A stretch of 33,820 bases of DNA, from IMG/VR virus record IMGVR_UViG_3300044825_000898, positions 1 to 33,820 of that record; one strand, given 5' to 3'. The notes under the pieces were generated by a model. It saw nothing but the letters and a program-made list of their open reading frames with translations, was not told where the DNA came from and did no database searches. Positions within the stretch are counted from its first letter, which is position 1, and each line of letters opens with the position of its first letter. Shown piece by piece: positions 1-7,212 of this stretch. The translations under genes were made by a program, and so were the position numbers. The DNA is from a virus.

Positions 1-18
1 ACGAAACAGCAGGAAGCA

Positions 19-324
19 ATGTTCCAGCCGGGATGCTTTGTTGTTCTTCATCCTGATAGCAAGCATCCAGACGCTGGCCGAGTCGGCAAGATCGTCAGTC
101 GCAAGGGTAAAGAGATGTTGGTCGAGTTCTTCAACGACGAACTGATCGGCAAGAGCGAGTTCAGCATGATCCCGTTTGGACATTGGCTGCCGGTCTGTGA
201 TTTTTTGGTTGAGGAATACGAACCACGAGCTAAGAAACGCGGCTGGCGTGTCTCTCTGCGCGGCATAGAAATCTTCCGCAAGATGGGATGGGAGTACACC
301 GCTGCAACTGAGGGCAAAGCATGA
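19..324 (+). CDS. Hypothetical protein, possible SH3/KOW-like N-terminus
   Basis: A 101-aa protein of unknown function. The ATG follows an AGGAAG Shine-Dalgarno-like sequence (AGCAGGAAGCA just before the start), so the start is well supported although only 18 bases precede it here. Residues 4-35 (GCFVVLHPD through VGKIVSRKGKEMLVEF) look like a small beta-barrel of SH3/KOW type; this is a reading of the pattern, not a family match. The C-terminal half is basic and aromatic. Its stop overlaps the next start (ATGA), so the two are probably co-translated. Base composition is near 50-53% GC by eye, clearly lower than the roughly 65% of the genes from 1141 onward, which suggests a recently acquired accessory gene. 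Confidence 0.65.
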   Translation: MFQPGCFVVLHPDSKHPDAGRVGKIVSRKGKEMLVEFFNDELIGKSEFSMIPFGHWLPVCDFLVEEYEPRAKKRGWRVSLRGIEIFRKMGWEYTAATEGKA

Positions 325-554
325 CCACCAAACAGGCTATTCAGGATGTAGCGATGATCGCTCGCAACGGAATTGATCGCGTCATCGAGCTTGAGCGAGA
401 TAAAGCCAGCCTACAAGCCGAAGTAACACGGCTGCGAGAACTGTCGGATGAAATGTTCGCAACGATGGTTGCGGCGCTATCGCTGGCCCCGCACGGCTGT
501 GGTGCATACGGCGTGCTGGATGAGGCGATCAAAAGCCTACAACCCAAAAGGTGA
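321..554 (+). CDS. Hypothetical small coiled-coil protein
   Basis: A 77-aa protein starting in the ATGA overlap with the preceding gene. Residues 15-45 (RNGIDRVIELERDKASLQAE and on through VTRLRELSDEM) have heptad-like Leu/Ile/Val spacing and many charges, suggesting a short coiled coil. The rest (HGCGAYGVLDEAIKSL) is unremarkable. Small proteins of this type are common among phage early genes, but no specific role can be assigned. Its TGA stop overlaps a possible GTG start of a 33-codon reading frame, continuing a chain of overlapping small genes. GC content is low compared with the structural genes. Confidence 0.6.
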   Translation: MTTKQAIQDVAMIARNGIDRVIELERDKASLQAEVTRLRELSDEMFATMVAALSLAPHGCGAYGVLDEAIKSLQPKR

Positions 555-652
555 TTCGTAGCGCAGAGGTGACGTTTGGCACGGACGGGAAGATCGAAGG
601 ATGGCTGCGGCCCAAGATTGAGGCGGACTCATGGTCTGCCTGTGTGGACTAA
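551..652 (+). CDS. Possible 33-aa peptide, GTG start
   Basis: A short frame begins with GTG at 551, overlapping the previous stop as GTGA, and ends with TAA at 650-652. It would encode a 33-residue peptide starting MIRSAEVTFGTDGKIEGWLR. AAAAGG just upstream could serve as a weak ribosome binding site. The stop lies 36 nt before a strong terminator, so the frame fits as the last gene of the small left-hand cluster. The support is purely positional: overlap, direction and placement before the terminator. No family is recognised and chance remains possible. Confidence 0.4.
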   Translation: MIRSAEVTFGTDGKIEGWLRPKIEADSWSACVD

Positions 653-687
653 CCCAGCATGCAACCCTGAATCCACCAACCAACCAC

Positions 688-710
688 ACCCGGCCCAGCG
701 CCGGGTTTTT
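688..710 (+). terminator. Rho-independent terminator
   Basis: ACCCGGC (688-694) pairs with GCCGGGT (700-706) around the 5-nt loop CCAGC, followed by a run of T (706-710). It closes the small gene cluster at 19-652. Unusually, the T run ends only 3 nt before the ATG of the nuclease gene at 714. Confidence 0.8.
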
Positions 711-713
711 GCC

Positions 714-1043
714 ATGACCGAATCCGATCTCATGCGCTCTATCATGATAGCCCTCAGCGAGGACGGGCACGCCGTGTTCCGTGGCCAGGTCGGCCAGTTC
801 TTCACCAAGGACGGCCGGCCGATCCGGTCAGGCCTGCCCGTGGGTTTCTCCGACCTGTTCGGGTTCCGGGCCGGTGATGCGCACGCGTTCTTCCTCGAGG
901 TGAAGACCCCAACCGGCCGCGTCTCCAAGGAGCAGGCCGCCTTCCTGGCCGCCATGCAAAAGCGCGGGGCCATCGCATCCGTCGTCCGTTCGGTCGATGA
1001 TGCGCGGGAAGCGTTGCGATTATCTCATCAGTTGATGCTATGA
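714..1043 (+). CDS. VRR-NUC domain nuclease
   Basis: A 109-aa single-domain VRR-NUC (virus-type replication-repair nuclease) protein of the PD-(D/E)xK fold. Visible catalytic signature: D47 in GFSDLFG, E62-V-K64 in FFLEVKTPTGR, and Q74 in SKEQAAF, at the usual spacing. Length fits the stand-alone phage form. Stand-alone VRR-NUC proteins commonly lie next to phage primase/helicase genes and are thought to cut branched DNA during replication or packaging. I chose ATG 714 because the conserved fold begins right after it (MTESDLMRSIMIALSEDGHA). The frame is open upstream to 576, but that part is low-complexity read-through of the terminator. No Shine-Dalgarno sequence is present before 714. Confidence 0.85.
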   Translation: MTESDLMRSIMIALSEDGHAVFRGQVGQFFTKDGRPIRSGLPVGFSDLFGFRAGDAHAFFLEVKTPTGRVSKEQAAFLAAMQKRGAIASVVRSVDDAREALRLSHQLML

Positions 1044-1044
1044 T
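1014..1044 (+). promoter_or_regulatory. Putative extended -10 promoter for the primase
   Basis: TGCTATGAT at 1036-1044 is an extended -10 element (TGn plus a 5/6 match to TATAAT). TTGCGA at 1014-1019 is a possible -35 with a long 19-nt spacer, which an extended -10 can tolerate. Transcription would begin near 1050, giving a leader of about 90 nt before the primase ATG. The element overlaps the stop codon of the nuclease gene. Confidence 0.45.
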
Positions 1045-1074
1045 CCGAATCGGCGCGGGCTAGGGTAGCTCCCG

Positions 1075-1127
1075 AAAAGCCGTCTCGTCAGCGGTCTGCC
1101 CTGCGTCCCTTTAACTGACGGGCTTTT
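1075..1127 (+). promoter_or_regulatory. Hairpin in the primase leader
   Basis: AAAAGCC (1075-1081), a 4-nt bulge GTCT, and CGTCAG (1086-1091) pair with CTGACG (1115-1120) and GGCTTTT (1121-1127). The 13-bp stem carries a 23-nt loop and ends in TTTT. It could act as a weak terminator or attenuator for the primase, or as a translation-control element, since it ends only 13 nt before ATG 1141. Confidence 0.5.
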
Positions 1128-1140
1128 GACGCAAGCACAT

Positions 1141-3564
1141 ATGGACCACATTCAGGCCTTCAGGGAGGCAATTGCAGCCTCCGGCATCGTGCCCCCCGAC
1201 ACGATCAAGGACGACGGGAAGCGGCACCGCTTCTCTAGCACTGGCAAACCCCGCGACGACTCAGGCTGGTACATCCTCCATGGCGACGAGCGCCCCGCCG
1301 GCGCTTTCGGCTGCTGGCGCCTGCAGATCAGCGAGAAGTGGAAGCACGACACCAAGCGCGAGTTCACGCCCGCCGAGCGCGAGGCCTGGAAGAAGCGCAT
1401 GCAGGATCTCGAGGCCGCCCGCGAGAAAGAGCGCCAGGAGGCCATCGCCTATGCGGCCAAGACTGCCGACTACCTGTGGAACGCTGGCACCCAGCGCGAG
1501 CACGCCTACCTCACGAAGAAGGGCATTGCGGGCATCGGCACCCGCGTGACCGGCGGCAAGTACCCCAAGGGCCACGAGTTGGAAGGCCAGGCCTGTCCGG
1601 TGCTGCTGGTGCCCGTGCGCGGGCCCGGCAAGAAGCTGATCGGCCTGCAGCGCATCTTCCCGGACGGCCACAAGACCTTCGTCAAGGGCACGCCCATGGA
1701 CCTGGGCGGCTACTGCCGCATCGGCGACCTGACGCCCACCATGGTGATCTGCGAGGGCTATGCCACGGGCGAGTCGATCAACATGGCCACGGGCTTCGGC
1801 GTGGTGGTGGCGTTCAACGCGGGCAACCTGGCGCGGGTGGCCGAGGCCATGCAGCAATTGGTGCCCAGCGTGCAGTGGGTGATCGGCGCCGACGATGACG
1901 CCTTCACGGTCTACCCCGAGCGCCATCCCAAGGCAGGCCAGCCCTGGAACCCGGGCATCGAGGCGGCCGCGGCCACGGGCCTGCCCGTCGCCACCCCGCT
2001 GTGGGCCGGCGATCGCGGCCGCGGCACCGACTTCAACGACCTGCACTTGGCCGAGGGCCTCGACGCTGTGCGTGCCTGCTTCGAGGATCCCCAGCCGATC
2101 CGGCCGCAGGATGACGCCCTCGACGAGGAAATCTTCGGCGCCGAGCTCAGCGCGTTAGCTGCCGATGCCGGCGTGCCGGCCGTTGCCGAGGCCAGCGCCG
2201 AGCTGCTGCCCGCCGTCACCGATGAGTGGGCCCCCAACTGTTCCGACGACGACTTGGCCGCCAGGCACCTGCAGCGCATGCAGCAGCTCACACTTTGGTG
2301 CGAGGTCTGGGGCCGCTGGCTGATCTGGAACGGCGACCGCTGGATCAAGGACGAGTCCCTGGCCGTGCAAGACCAGGTGCGCCAGACCCTGCGCCACATC
2401 GCCAACGAGGTGCAGAACGACACGAGCATCAAGCCTGACAAGCGCGCCCGCCAGGCCGACAAGATCTCGAGCTTCAAGTCCGTGCAGAACGTCGAGCGCA
2501 TGGCCCGCACCTACCGCCAGGTGGCCACGCATCCCGACGAGTGGGACGCGGATCTGTGGGCCCTGAACACCCCCGGCGGCGTGGTCGACCTGCGCACCGG
2601 CGACGTCAGGCCCCACACGGTGGCCGATCGCTTCACGAAGATCACGGCCGTCGCCCACGGCGGCGAGTGCCCGACCTGGCTGCAGTTCCTCGACCGGGCC
2701 ACGGGCGGCGACAAGCAGCTGCAGGGCTTCCTCAAGCGCATGTGCGGCTACGCCCTCACCGGCGAGGTGCGCGAGCATGCCCTGTTCTTCGTCTACGGCA
2801 CCGGCGGCAACGGCAAGGGCACGTTCCTGAACACCATCACCCACATCATGGGCGACTACCAGCGCGTGTCCGGCGCCGAGACGTTCACCGAGTCCCCCGG
2901 CGACCGCCACACGACCGAGCTGGCCCGCCTGCAGGGCGCCCGCCTGGTGACCGCGCAGGAAACCGAGGAGGGCAAGCGCTGGGCCGAGTCCCGCATCAAG
3001 TCCCTGACCGGCGGCGACCCCATCACAGCCCGCTTCATGCGCCAGGACGATTTCACCTACATCCCTCAGTTCAAGCTGGTGATCGTGGGCAACCACAAGC
3101 CATCGTTCCGCAGCGTCGACGAGGCCATCCGCCGGCGGCTGCACCTGATCCCCTTCACGGCGAGCATCCCGGCCTCTGAGCGCGATCCGCTCTTGCCTCA
3201 GAAGCTCAAGGCCGAGGCCGGCGCGATCCTCTCTTGGATGATCGAGGGCTGCCGCGAGTGGGCCATCCACGGCCTGCAGCCGCCCCAGATCGTCAAGGAA
3301 AGCACCGACCACTACCTGGGCGCCGAGGACAGCCTGCAGCAGTGGCTCGACGAGTGCTGCGATGTCGGCACCGGATTTGCCTCATCCAAGGCCCTGTTTA
3401 GCAGTTGGGCCCGCTGGTGCGAGGAGTCTGGCGAGTTCGTCGGCACCATGAAGCGGCTCATGGCGAAGCTGGAAAGTCGCGGAATCAGCACGGGCCAGAA
3501 GTTCAAGGGGCAGCGCGGGTGTCTCCGCATCATGGTCAAGAATGAGGAAAGCAACCTGCTGTAA
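1141..3564 (+). CDS. P4-type primase-helicase (TOPRIM + D5/SF3-like ATPase)
   Basis: An 807-aa replication protein combining primase and helicase. A TOPRIM-like region is visible at E205 (VICEGYATGESI) and D251-D253 (VIGADDDAF). The C-terminal half is the D5/P4-type ATPase: Walker A GTGGNGKGT at residues 553-561, an acidic segment TAQETEEGKRW, and the conserved sensor and arginine-finger stretch VGNHKPSF...EAIRRRLHLIPF. Known relatives unwind the origin and lay primers for phages that borrow host DNA polymerase, consistent with no polymerase gene being seen here. ATG 1141 is preferred over the TTG at 1126, which lies in the leader hairpin; there is no strong Shine-Dalgarno for either. The gene is followed directly by the repeat-rich region, the likely place where it acts. 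Confidence 0.9.
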   Translation: MDHIQAFREAIAASGIVPPDTIKDDGKRHRFSSTGKPRDDSGWYILHGDERPAGAFGCWRLQISEKWKHDTKREFTPAEREAWKKRMQDLEAAREKERQEAIAYAAKTADYLWNAGTQREHAYLTKKGIAGIGTRVTGGKYPKGHELEGQACPVLLVPVRGPGKKLIGLQRIFPDGHKTFVKGTPMDLGGYCRIGDLTPTMVICEGYATGESINMATGFGVVVAFNAGNLARVAEAMQQLVPSVQWVIGADDDAFTVYPERHPKAGQPWNPGIEAAAATGLPVATPLWAGDRGRGTDFNDLHLAEGLDAVRACFEDPQPIRPQDDALDEEIFGAELSALAADAGVPAVAEASAELLPAVTDEWAPNCSDDDLAARHLQRMQQLTLWCEVWGRWLIWNGDRWIKDESLAVQDQVRQTLRHIANEVQNDTSIKPDKRARQADKISSFKSVQNVERMARTYRQVATHPDEWDADLWALNTPGGVVDLRTGDVRPHTVADRFTKITAVAHGGECPTWLQFLDRATGGDKQLQGFLKRMCGYALTGEVREHALFFVYGTGGNGKGTFLNTITHIMGDYQRVSGAETFTESPGDRHTTELARLQGARLVTAQETEEGKRWAESRIKSLTGGDPITARFMRQDDFTYIPQFKLVIVGNHKPSFRSVDEAIRRRLHLIPFTASIPASERDPLLPQKLKAEAGAILSWMIEGCREWAIHGLQPPQIVKESTDHYLGAEDSLQQWLDECCDVGTGFASSKALFSSWARWCEESGEFVGTMKRLMAKLESRGISTGQKFKGQRGCLRIMVKNEESNLL

Positions 3565-3745
3565 TCCGTCCAATCCGTCCAAAGTGTCAACAGTTGCCGC
3601 ATTTTGTGGACGGATGGACGCTTCGGACGGGTTCTAAGGTAAGTCTCTACACGTGTGCGTGTACGCATGCGCACACATAAGAAAACAATCCCGAGAACCC
3701 GCCCAATCCGCCCGATCCGTCCAAGCGTCACTGTTGCGAATTTTT
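3563..3745 (+). repeat. Imperfect direct repeat pair with 9-mer iterons
   Basis: Copy A (3563-3605) begins with the exact tandem 9-mer AATCCGTCC at 3563 and 3572. It continues CAAAGTGTCAACAGTTGC and ends in ATTTT. Copy B (3705-3745) begins AATCCGCCC then GATCCGTCC and continues AAGCGTCACTGTTGCGAATT. The copies are 142 bp apart and share the same order of blocks. An inverted ATCCGTCC lies at 3608-3615. Confidence 0.7.
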
Positions 3746-3770
3746 CACCACCTGCTTACCATCCCGCATC
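3565..3770. other. Non-coding repeat region, candidate replication origin
   Basis: This 206-bp gap is the longest gene-free stretch in the window. It holds clustered ATCCGTCC-type motifs in both orientations, two copies of a ~42-bp imperfect direct repeat at its edges, a 32-nt alternating purine/pyrimidine tract, and an A-rich stretch (AAGAAAACAA, 3679-3688). GGACGCTTCGGACGG (3616-3630) can pair with CCGTCCAAGCGTC (3717-3729), enclosing the alternating tract. Iteron-like repeats directly downstream of a primase-helicase gene are what a phage origin would look like. A regulatory role for the next gene is the alternative. The best weak promoter-like pair for that gene is TTGCGA (3734-3739) and TACCAT (3757-3762). 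Confidence 0.5.
3648..3679. other. 32-nt alternating purine/pyrimidine tract (Z-DNA potential)
   Basis: Every position from T3648 to A3679 alternates pyrimidine and purine without a break. Inside it GTGTGCG (3655-3661... as GTGTGCG near its left) and CGCACAC (3670-3676) form an inverted repeat. Such sequence readily adopts Z-form or cruciform structure under negative supercoiling. Confidence 0.6.
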
Positions 3771-5102
3771 ATGAATGCTCCCGTCATCAAAAAGATCCCG
3801 GTCGCTGCCCTCGTGCCCTACGAGCGCAATGCCCGCACGCATTCGCCCGAGCAGGTCGAGCAGATCGCCCGTTCCATCCGCGAGTTCGGGTTCACGAGCC
3901 CGCTGCTGGTCGACGAGCAGGGCCGCATCATCGCGGGCCACGGCCGCCTGCTGGCGCTGCGCTCCCTCGGCGAGACTGAGGCCTCGTGCATCGTTCTGTC
4001 GGGCCTGACGGATGCCCAGCGGCGCGCCCTGGTGATCGCGGACAACAAGCTGGCCCTCAACGCTGGCTGGGACACTGAGCTGCTGGTGGCCGAGCTGAAG
4101 GAGCTGCAGCTCGAGGGCTTCGACGTCTCCCTCACGGGTTTCTCGGCGGCCGAGCTGGCGGAGTTCTTCCTCGAGCTTGCGCCCGATCGCGACCCTGACG
4201 AGGTGCCCGAGCTTCCGGCCGAGCCCGTCACCAAGCCCGGCGACGTGTGGCGTCTGGGCGCTCACCTGGTGATCTGCGGCGACTCGACCGACGTGTGCAC
4301 GCTTGGCCGCGTCATGGGCAACGCCCAGGCCGATGCCGTGATCTGTGCTGAGGCCACCTGGACGGATCCGCCCTACAACGTCGCCTACGAGACGAAGGCG
4401 GGGAAGATCGCCAACGACGACATGAAGGACGGCGAGTTCCTCGACTTCCTCACCTCGGCGTTCTCGTCCGTCTGGACCTGCATGAAGCCCGGCGCGGCCA
4501 TCTACGTGGCCCATGCTGACGGTGAGCCGGGCCTTTCCTTCCGCACGGCCTTCCGGGCCGCTGGCTTCAAGCTCTCCGGCTGCCTCATCTGGCGCAAGGA
4601 CAAGTTCACCCTGTCCCGCTCGGACTACCAGTGGCAGCACGAGCCCATCCTCTACGGCTGGAAGCCTGGCAGCGCGCATCGCTGGTACGGAGGCCGCAAG
4701 GAGACGACGGTCTGGGATCTCGGCGACCGCTCGCCCTTCGTGCGCCTCGAGGACGGCCGCTGGCAGCTGACCGTCGGCAATCAGACTATGATCGTGGCAG
4801 GGGACGTGCGCGTCTCTGAGGTGGTGCCCACGGTCATCGATGAGCCCAAGCCCAAGCGCAACGGCTCGCACCCCACCATGAAGCCCGTGGCCCTGATCGA
4901 GCGCATGCTCAAGCACTCGGCCAGGCCCGGCGACCTGATCCTTGACCCGTTTGGCGGCAGCGGCTCGACGCTGATCGCGGCTGACCGGCTCGGCATGGAA
5001 GCCCGGCTGTGTGAGCTGGATCCGCGCTACGTCGATGTGATCGTCAAGCGGTGGGAGGACTACACCGGCCGCAAGGCTGTGTTGGAGACGACCCATGACT
5101 GA
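3771..5102 (+). CDS. ParB-domain / DNA methyltransferase fusion
   Basis: A 443-aa fusion. Residues about 8-95 form a ParB/Srx-like domain with the core GRIIAGHGR (51-59). The remainder is an amino-group DNA methyltransferase: DPPY at residues 199-202 (motif IV) and DPFGGSGST from residue 392 (AdoMet-binding motif I). Motif IV preceding motif I indicates the permuted beta-class order typical of N6-adenine or N4-cytosine enzymes. Proteins of this arrangement are frequent in phages just upstream of the terminase and probably modify phage DNA against host restriction or mark it for packaging; which applies here is inference. No clear Shine-Dalgarno precedes ATG 3771. The 3' end overlaps the small terminase by 8 nt. 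Target base and site cannot be read from the sequence. Confidence 0.9.
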   Translation: MNAPVIKKIPVAALVPYERNARTHSPEQVEQIARSIREFGFTSPLLVDEQGRIIAGHGRLLALRSLGETEASCIVLSGLTDAQRRALVIADNKLALNAGWDTELLVAELKELQLEGFDVSLTGFSAAELAEFFLELAPDRDPDEVPELPAEPVTKPGDVWRLGAHLVICGDSTDVCTLGRVMGNAQADAVICAEATWTDPPYNVAYETKAGKIANDDMKDGEFLDFLTSAFSSVWTCMKPGAAIYVAHADGEPGLSFRTAFRAAGFKLSGCLIWRKDKFTLSRSDYQWQHEPILYGWKPGSAHRWYGGRKETTVWDLGDRSPFVRLEDGRWQLTVGNQTMIVAGDVRVSEVVPTVIDEPKPKRNGSHPTMKPVALIERMLKHSARPGDLILDPFGGSGSTLIAADRLGMEARLCELDPRYVDVIVKRWEDYTGRKAVLETTHD

Positions 5103-5505
5103 GCCCAAGAAGCAGCACGGCGGGGCCCGGCCTGGCGCAGGCCGCAAGCCCCATCAGCCGACTCCTGAGCAGCGCAAGACCGTCGAAGCCCTGTCCGGCT
5201 ACGGCGTGCCCATGCCCGAAATCTCGGCCGTTGTTGGCGTGGACGAGAAGACCATCCGGGCCCACTACCAGGCCGAGCTGATGCAGGGCCGGGCCAAGGC
5301 CAATGCCGCGGTGGTCAAGCGCCTGCACGAGAAGGCAGCCAAGGACGGCGACACCACGGCCCTCATCTGGTGGACCAAGTCCCGCATGGGCTGGTCGGAG
5401 AAGCAGCAGGTGGAGCACTCGGGCCCCGATGGCGGCCCGATCAAGCACGACGTGTCGCTGGATCCCAGCGAGGCCTACAAGCGCATGCTCACCCCTCATG
5501 GCTGA
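5095..5505 (+). CDS. Terminase small subunit-like DNA-binding protein
   Basis: A 136-aa protein with the N-terminal basic motif GGARPGAGRKP (residues 9-19), common in phage small terminases. A helix-turn-helix follows (about residues 23-55, including VPMPEISAVVGVDEKTIRAH). A helical segment and a C-terminal tail complete the protein. Small terminases recognise the packaging site and load the large subunit. The assignment rests on the motif, the length and the position immediately upstream of the large subunit, with start and stop overlapping both neighbours by 8 nt. Such overlap indicates translational coupling. Confidence 0.8.
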   Translation: MTEPKKQHGGARPGAGRKPHQPTPEQRKTVEALSGYGVPMPEISAVVGVDEKTIRAHYQAELMQGRAKANAAVVKRLHEKAAKDGDTTALIWWTKSRMGWSEKQQVEHSGPDGGPIKHDVSLDPSEAYKRMLTPHG

Positions 5506-7003
5506 CTTCGACTGGAAGAACCCCGACTATGCGCCGGTGTGGACTGAGCGCATCGAGCGGCTGAAGCGGCTGCGCTCCGATCCGGCGATCCTGGCCGGCG
5601 TGAAGGCCTTCTACGCTGACCACCCGGTCGAGTTCATCACCGACTGGATGTGCACCTTCGACCCGCGGAACGTGGAGCGCGGCATCGAGGCCGTGACGCC
5701 ATTCCTGCTGTTCCCGCGGCAGGCCGAGTACGTGCGCTGGGTGGTGGAGCGCTGGCAGGGCCGCGAGGATGGCCTGGTCGAGAAGTCCCGCGATGCCGGC
5801 GTGTCCTGGCTGTGCGTGGCCATCGCGGTGTGGATGTGGCTGTTCAAGCCTGGCGTCGTGGTCGGTTTCGGCTCTCGCAAGGAGGAGTACGTCGACAAGC
5901 TGGGCGATCCGAAGTCGCTGTTCTGGAAGATCCGCGAGGCGATCAAGCTGCTGCCCGTCGAACTGCAGCCAACGGGCTACGACGAGCGCAAGCACGCGCC
6001 CAGCATGCGGATCGTGAACCCGGAGAACGGCAGCACGATCATCGGCGAGGCTGGCGACAACATCGGCCGCGGCAACCGCACCTCGATCTACTTCAAGGAC
6101 GAGTCGGCCTTCTACGAGCGGCCCGAGTCGATCGACGCGGCGCTGTCCCAAACCTCGAACTGCAAGATCGACGTGAGCACGCCCAACGGGGCGGGTAATC
6201 CGTTCTACCGCAAGCGCATGGGCGGCAAGATCCCGGTCTTCGTGTTCGACTGGCGCGACGACCCCCGCAAGGATCAGGCCTGGTACGACAAGCAGAAGGC
6301 CACGCTGGATGCCGTGATCGTGGCCCAGGAAATCGACCGCGACTACACGGCCTCCGTGTCGAATGCCTTCATCCCTGGCGATGCGGTGACCGAGGCCATG
6401 GGCCGGGGCCCGGCTGACGTGCAGGCCCTGGGCCCGCTGCAGTGTGCGGTCGACGTGGCCCGCTTCGGTGACGACAAGAGCGTGATCACGTTCCGGCAGG
6501 GCCGGGTGGTGTTCCCTCAGATCGTCTTCGGCCAGGCCGATGTGGTGGACGTGGCCGGTCGTGTGAAGGACGCGTGCGATGCCTGGCGCATGCCGGTGGC
6601 CCAGATCGCTGTCGACACCATCGGCATCGGGGCGGGCGTGGCCGACACGCTGCGCCGGCAGTTCCCCCGAGGCGTGGTGGTCGACGTGAATTCGAGCGTG
6701 CGGCTGTCCGATGGGCAGAACTACAACCTGCGGGCCCGCATGTGGCGCGACATGCGTGAGTTCATCAAATCCGGCGTCAGCCTGCCAAAGGATCCTGAGC
6801 TGGCTGCCGAGCTGACCGCGCTGCAGTACCAGTACCGCGGCGGAGAACTGTTGATCGAGGCCAAGGATGATGCGAAGAAGCGGGGCGTGAAATCGCCCGA
6901 CCGGGCCGATAGTCTTGCGCTCACCTTTGCCGTGCCTGTTCGCTCTACTGGCTCAACCGGTGTAGAGTCACGGGCAATCACTGACTACTCGATGTTTGAC
7001 TGA
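5498..7003 (+). CDS. Terminase large subunit
   Basis: A 501-aa packaging motor. The ATPase part shows a deviant Walker A, EKSRDAGVSW (residues 95-104), and a Walker B ending in D201-E202 (IYFKDESAF). The C-terminal RNase H-like nuclease shows D319 (AVDVARFGDDKS), a second acidic site around D373 (VDTIGIGAG) and D471 (SPDRADSLAL). I selected ATG 5498 because it overlaps the small terminase stop and the product then has the normal length. The frame is open upstream to 5303, but that part is the small-terminase gene read in another frame. TerL docks on the portal and pumps DNA into the prohead. Confidence 0.93.
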   Translation: MADFDWKNPDYAPVWTERIERLKRLRSDPAILAGVKAFYADHPVEFITDWMCTFDPRNVERGIEAVTPFLLFPRQAEYVRWVVERWQGREDGLVEKSRDAGVSWLCVAIAVWMWLFKPGVVVGFGSRKEEYVDKLGDPKSLFWKIREAIKLLPVELQPTGYDERKHAPSMRIVNPENGSTIIGEAGDNIGRGNRTSIYFKDESAFYERPESIDAALSQTSNCKIDVSTPNGAGNPFYRKRMGGKIPVFVFDWRDDPRKDQAWYDKQKATLDAVIVAQEIDRDYTASVSNAFIPGDAVTEAMGRGPADVQALGPLQCAVDVARFGDDKSVITFRQGRVVFPQIVFGQADVVDVAGRVKDACDAWRMPVAQIAVDTIGIGAGVADTLRRQFPRGVVVDVNSSVRLSDGQNYNLRARMWRDMREFIKSGVSLPKDPELAAELTALQYQYRGGELLIEAKDDAKKRGVKSPDRADSLALTFAVPVRSTGSTGVESRAITDYSMFD

Positions 7004-7013
7004 GAGGTGCCCC

Positions 7014-7211
7014 ATGGGTGGACTGTTCCGACCGAAAATTTCCATGCCTCCCGCTCCGCCTCCGGCTCCGACCGTGAACCAGGAGATCGTCGATCGCCAG
7101 CTGCAGGACGTGATGCGCCGTCGCAAGGGCTCGGCTGCCGGCGTGACCGGTGCAGCGTCCCTTGGCACTACGGCCGGTTCTGTGGCCACCAAGGATCTGC
7201 TGGGTGGCTGA
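7014..7211 (+). CDS. Small Pro-rich head-module protein ending DLLGG
   Basis: A 65-aa protein with a GAGAGG Shine-Dalgarno before ATG 7014. It has a proline-rich N-terminus (MPPAPPPAPTV), a basic middle (DVMRRRKGS), and the C-terminus SVATKDLLGG. It sits between the terminase and the portal. Small basic proteins with a conserved Gly-rich C-terminus occur near the connector gene in T7-like phages (T7 gp7.3 and gp6.7 are virion or tail-assembly proteins). The resemblance in size, charge and tail is suggestive only. The terminal motif recurs in the next gene and inside the scaffold protein. Confidence 0.7.
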   Translation: MGGLFRPKISMPPAPPPAPTVNQEIVDRQLQDVMRRRKGSAAGVTGAASLGTTAGSVATKDLLGG

Positions 7212-7212
7212 C

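Noticed and set aside
576-713. Upstream extension of the VRR-NUC frame from TTG 576
   Set aside because: It reads through the terminator stem and gives a low-complexity Arg/Pro-rich stretch outside the nuclease fold.
1126-1140. TTG start for the primase
   Set aside because: The TTG is inside the leader hairpin and lacks a ribosome site; ATG 1141 is simpler.
2155-5147. Long minus-strand frames opposite the primase and methyltransferase (2155-3312, 3756-5147)
   Set aside because: Same composition artefact, antisense to genes with clear catalytic motifs.
5303-5497. N-terminal extension of the large terminase
   Set aside because: This part is the small-terminase gene read in another frame; ATG 5498 gives the normal family length.
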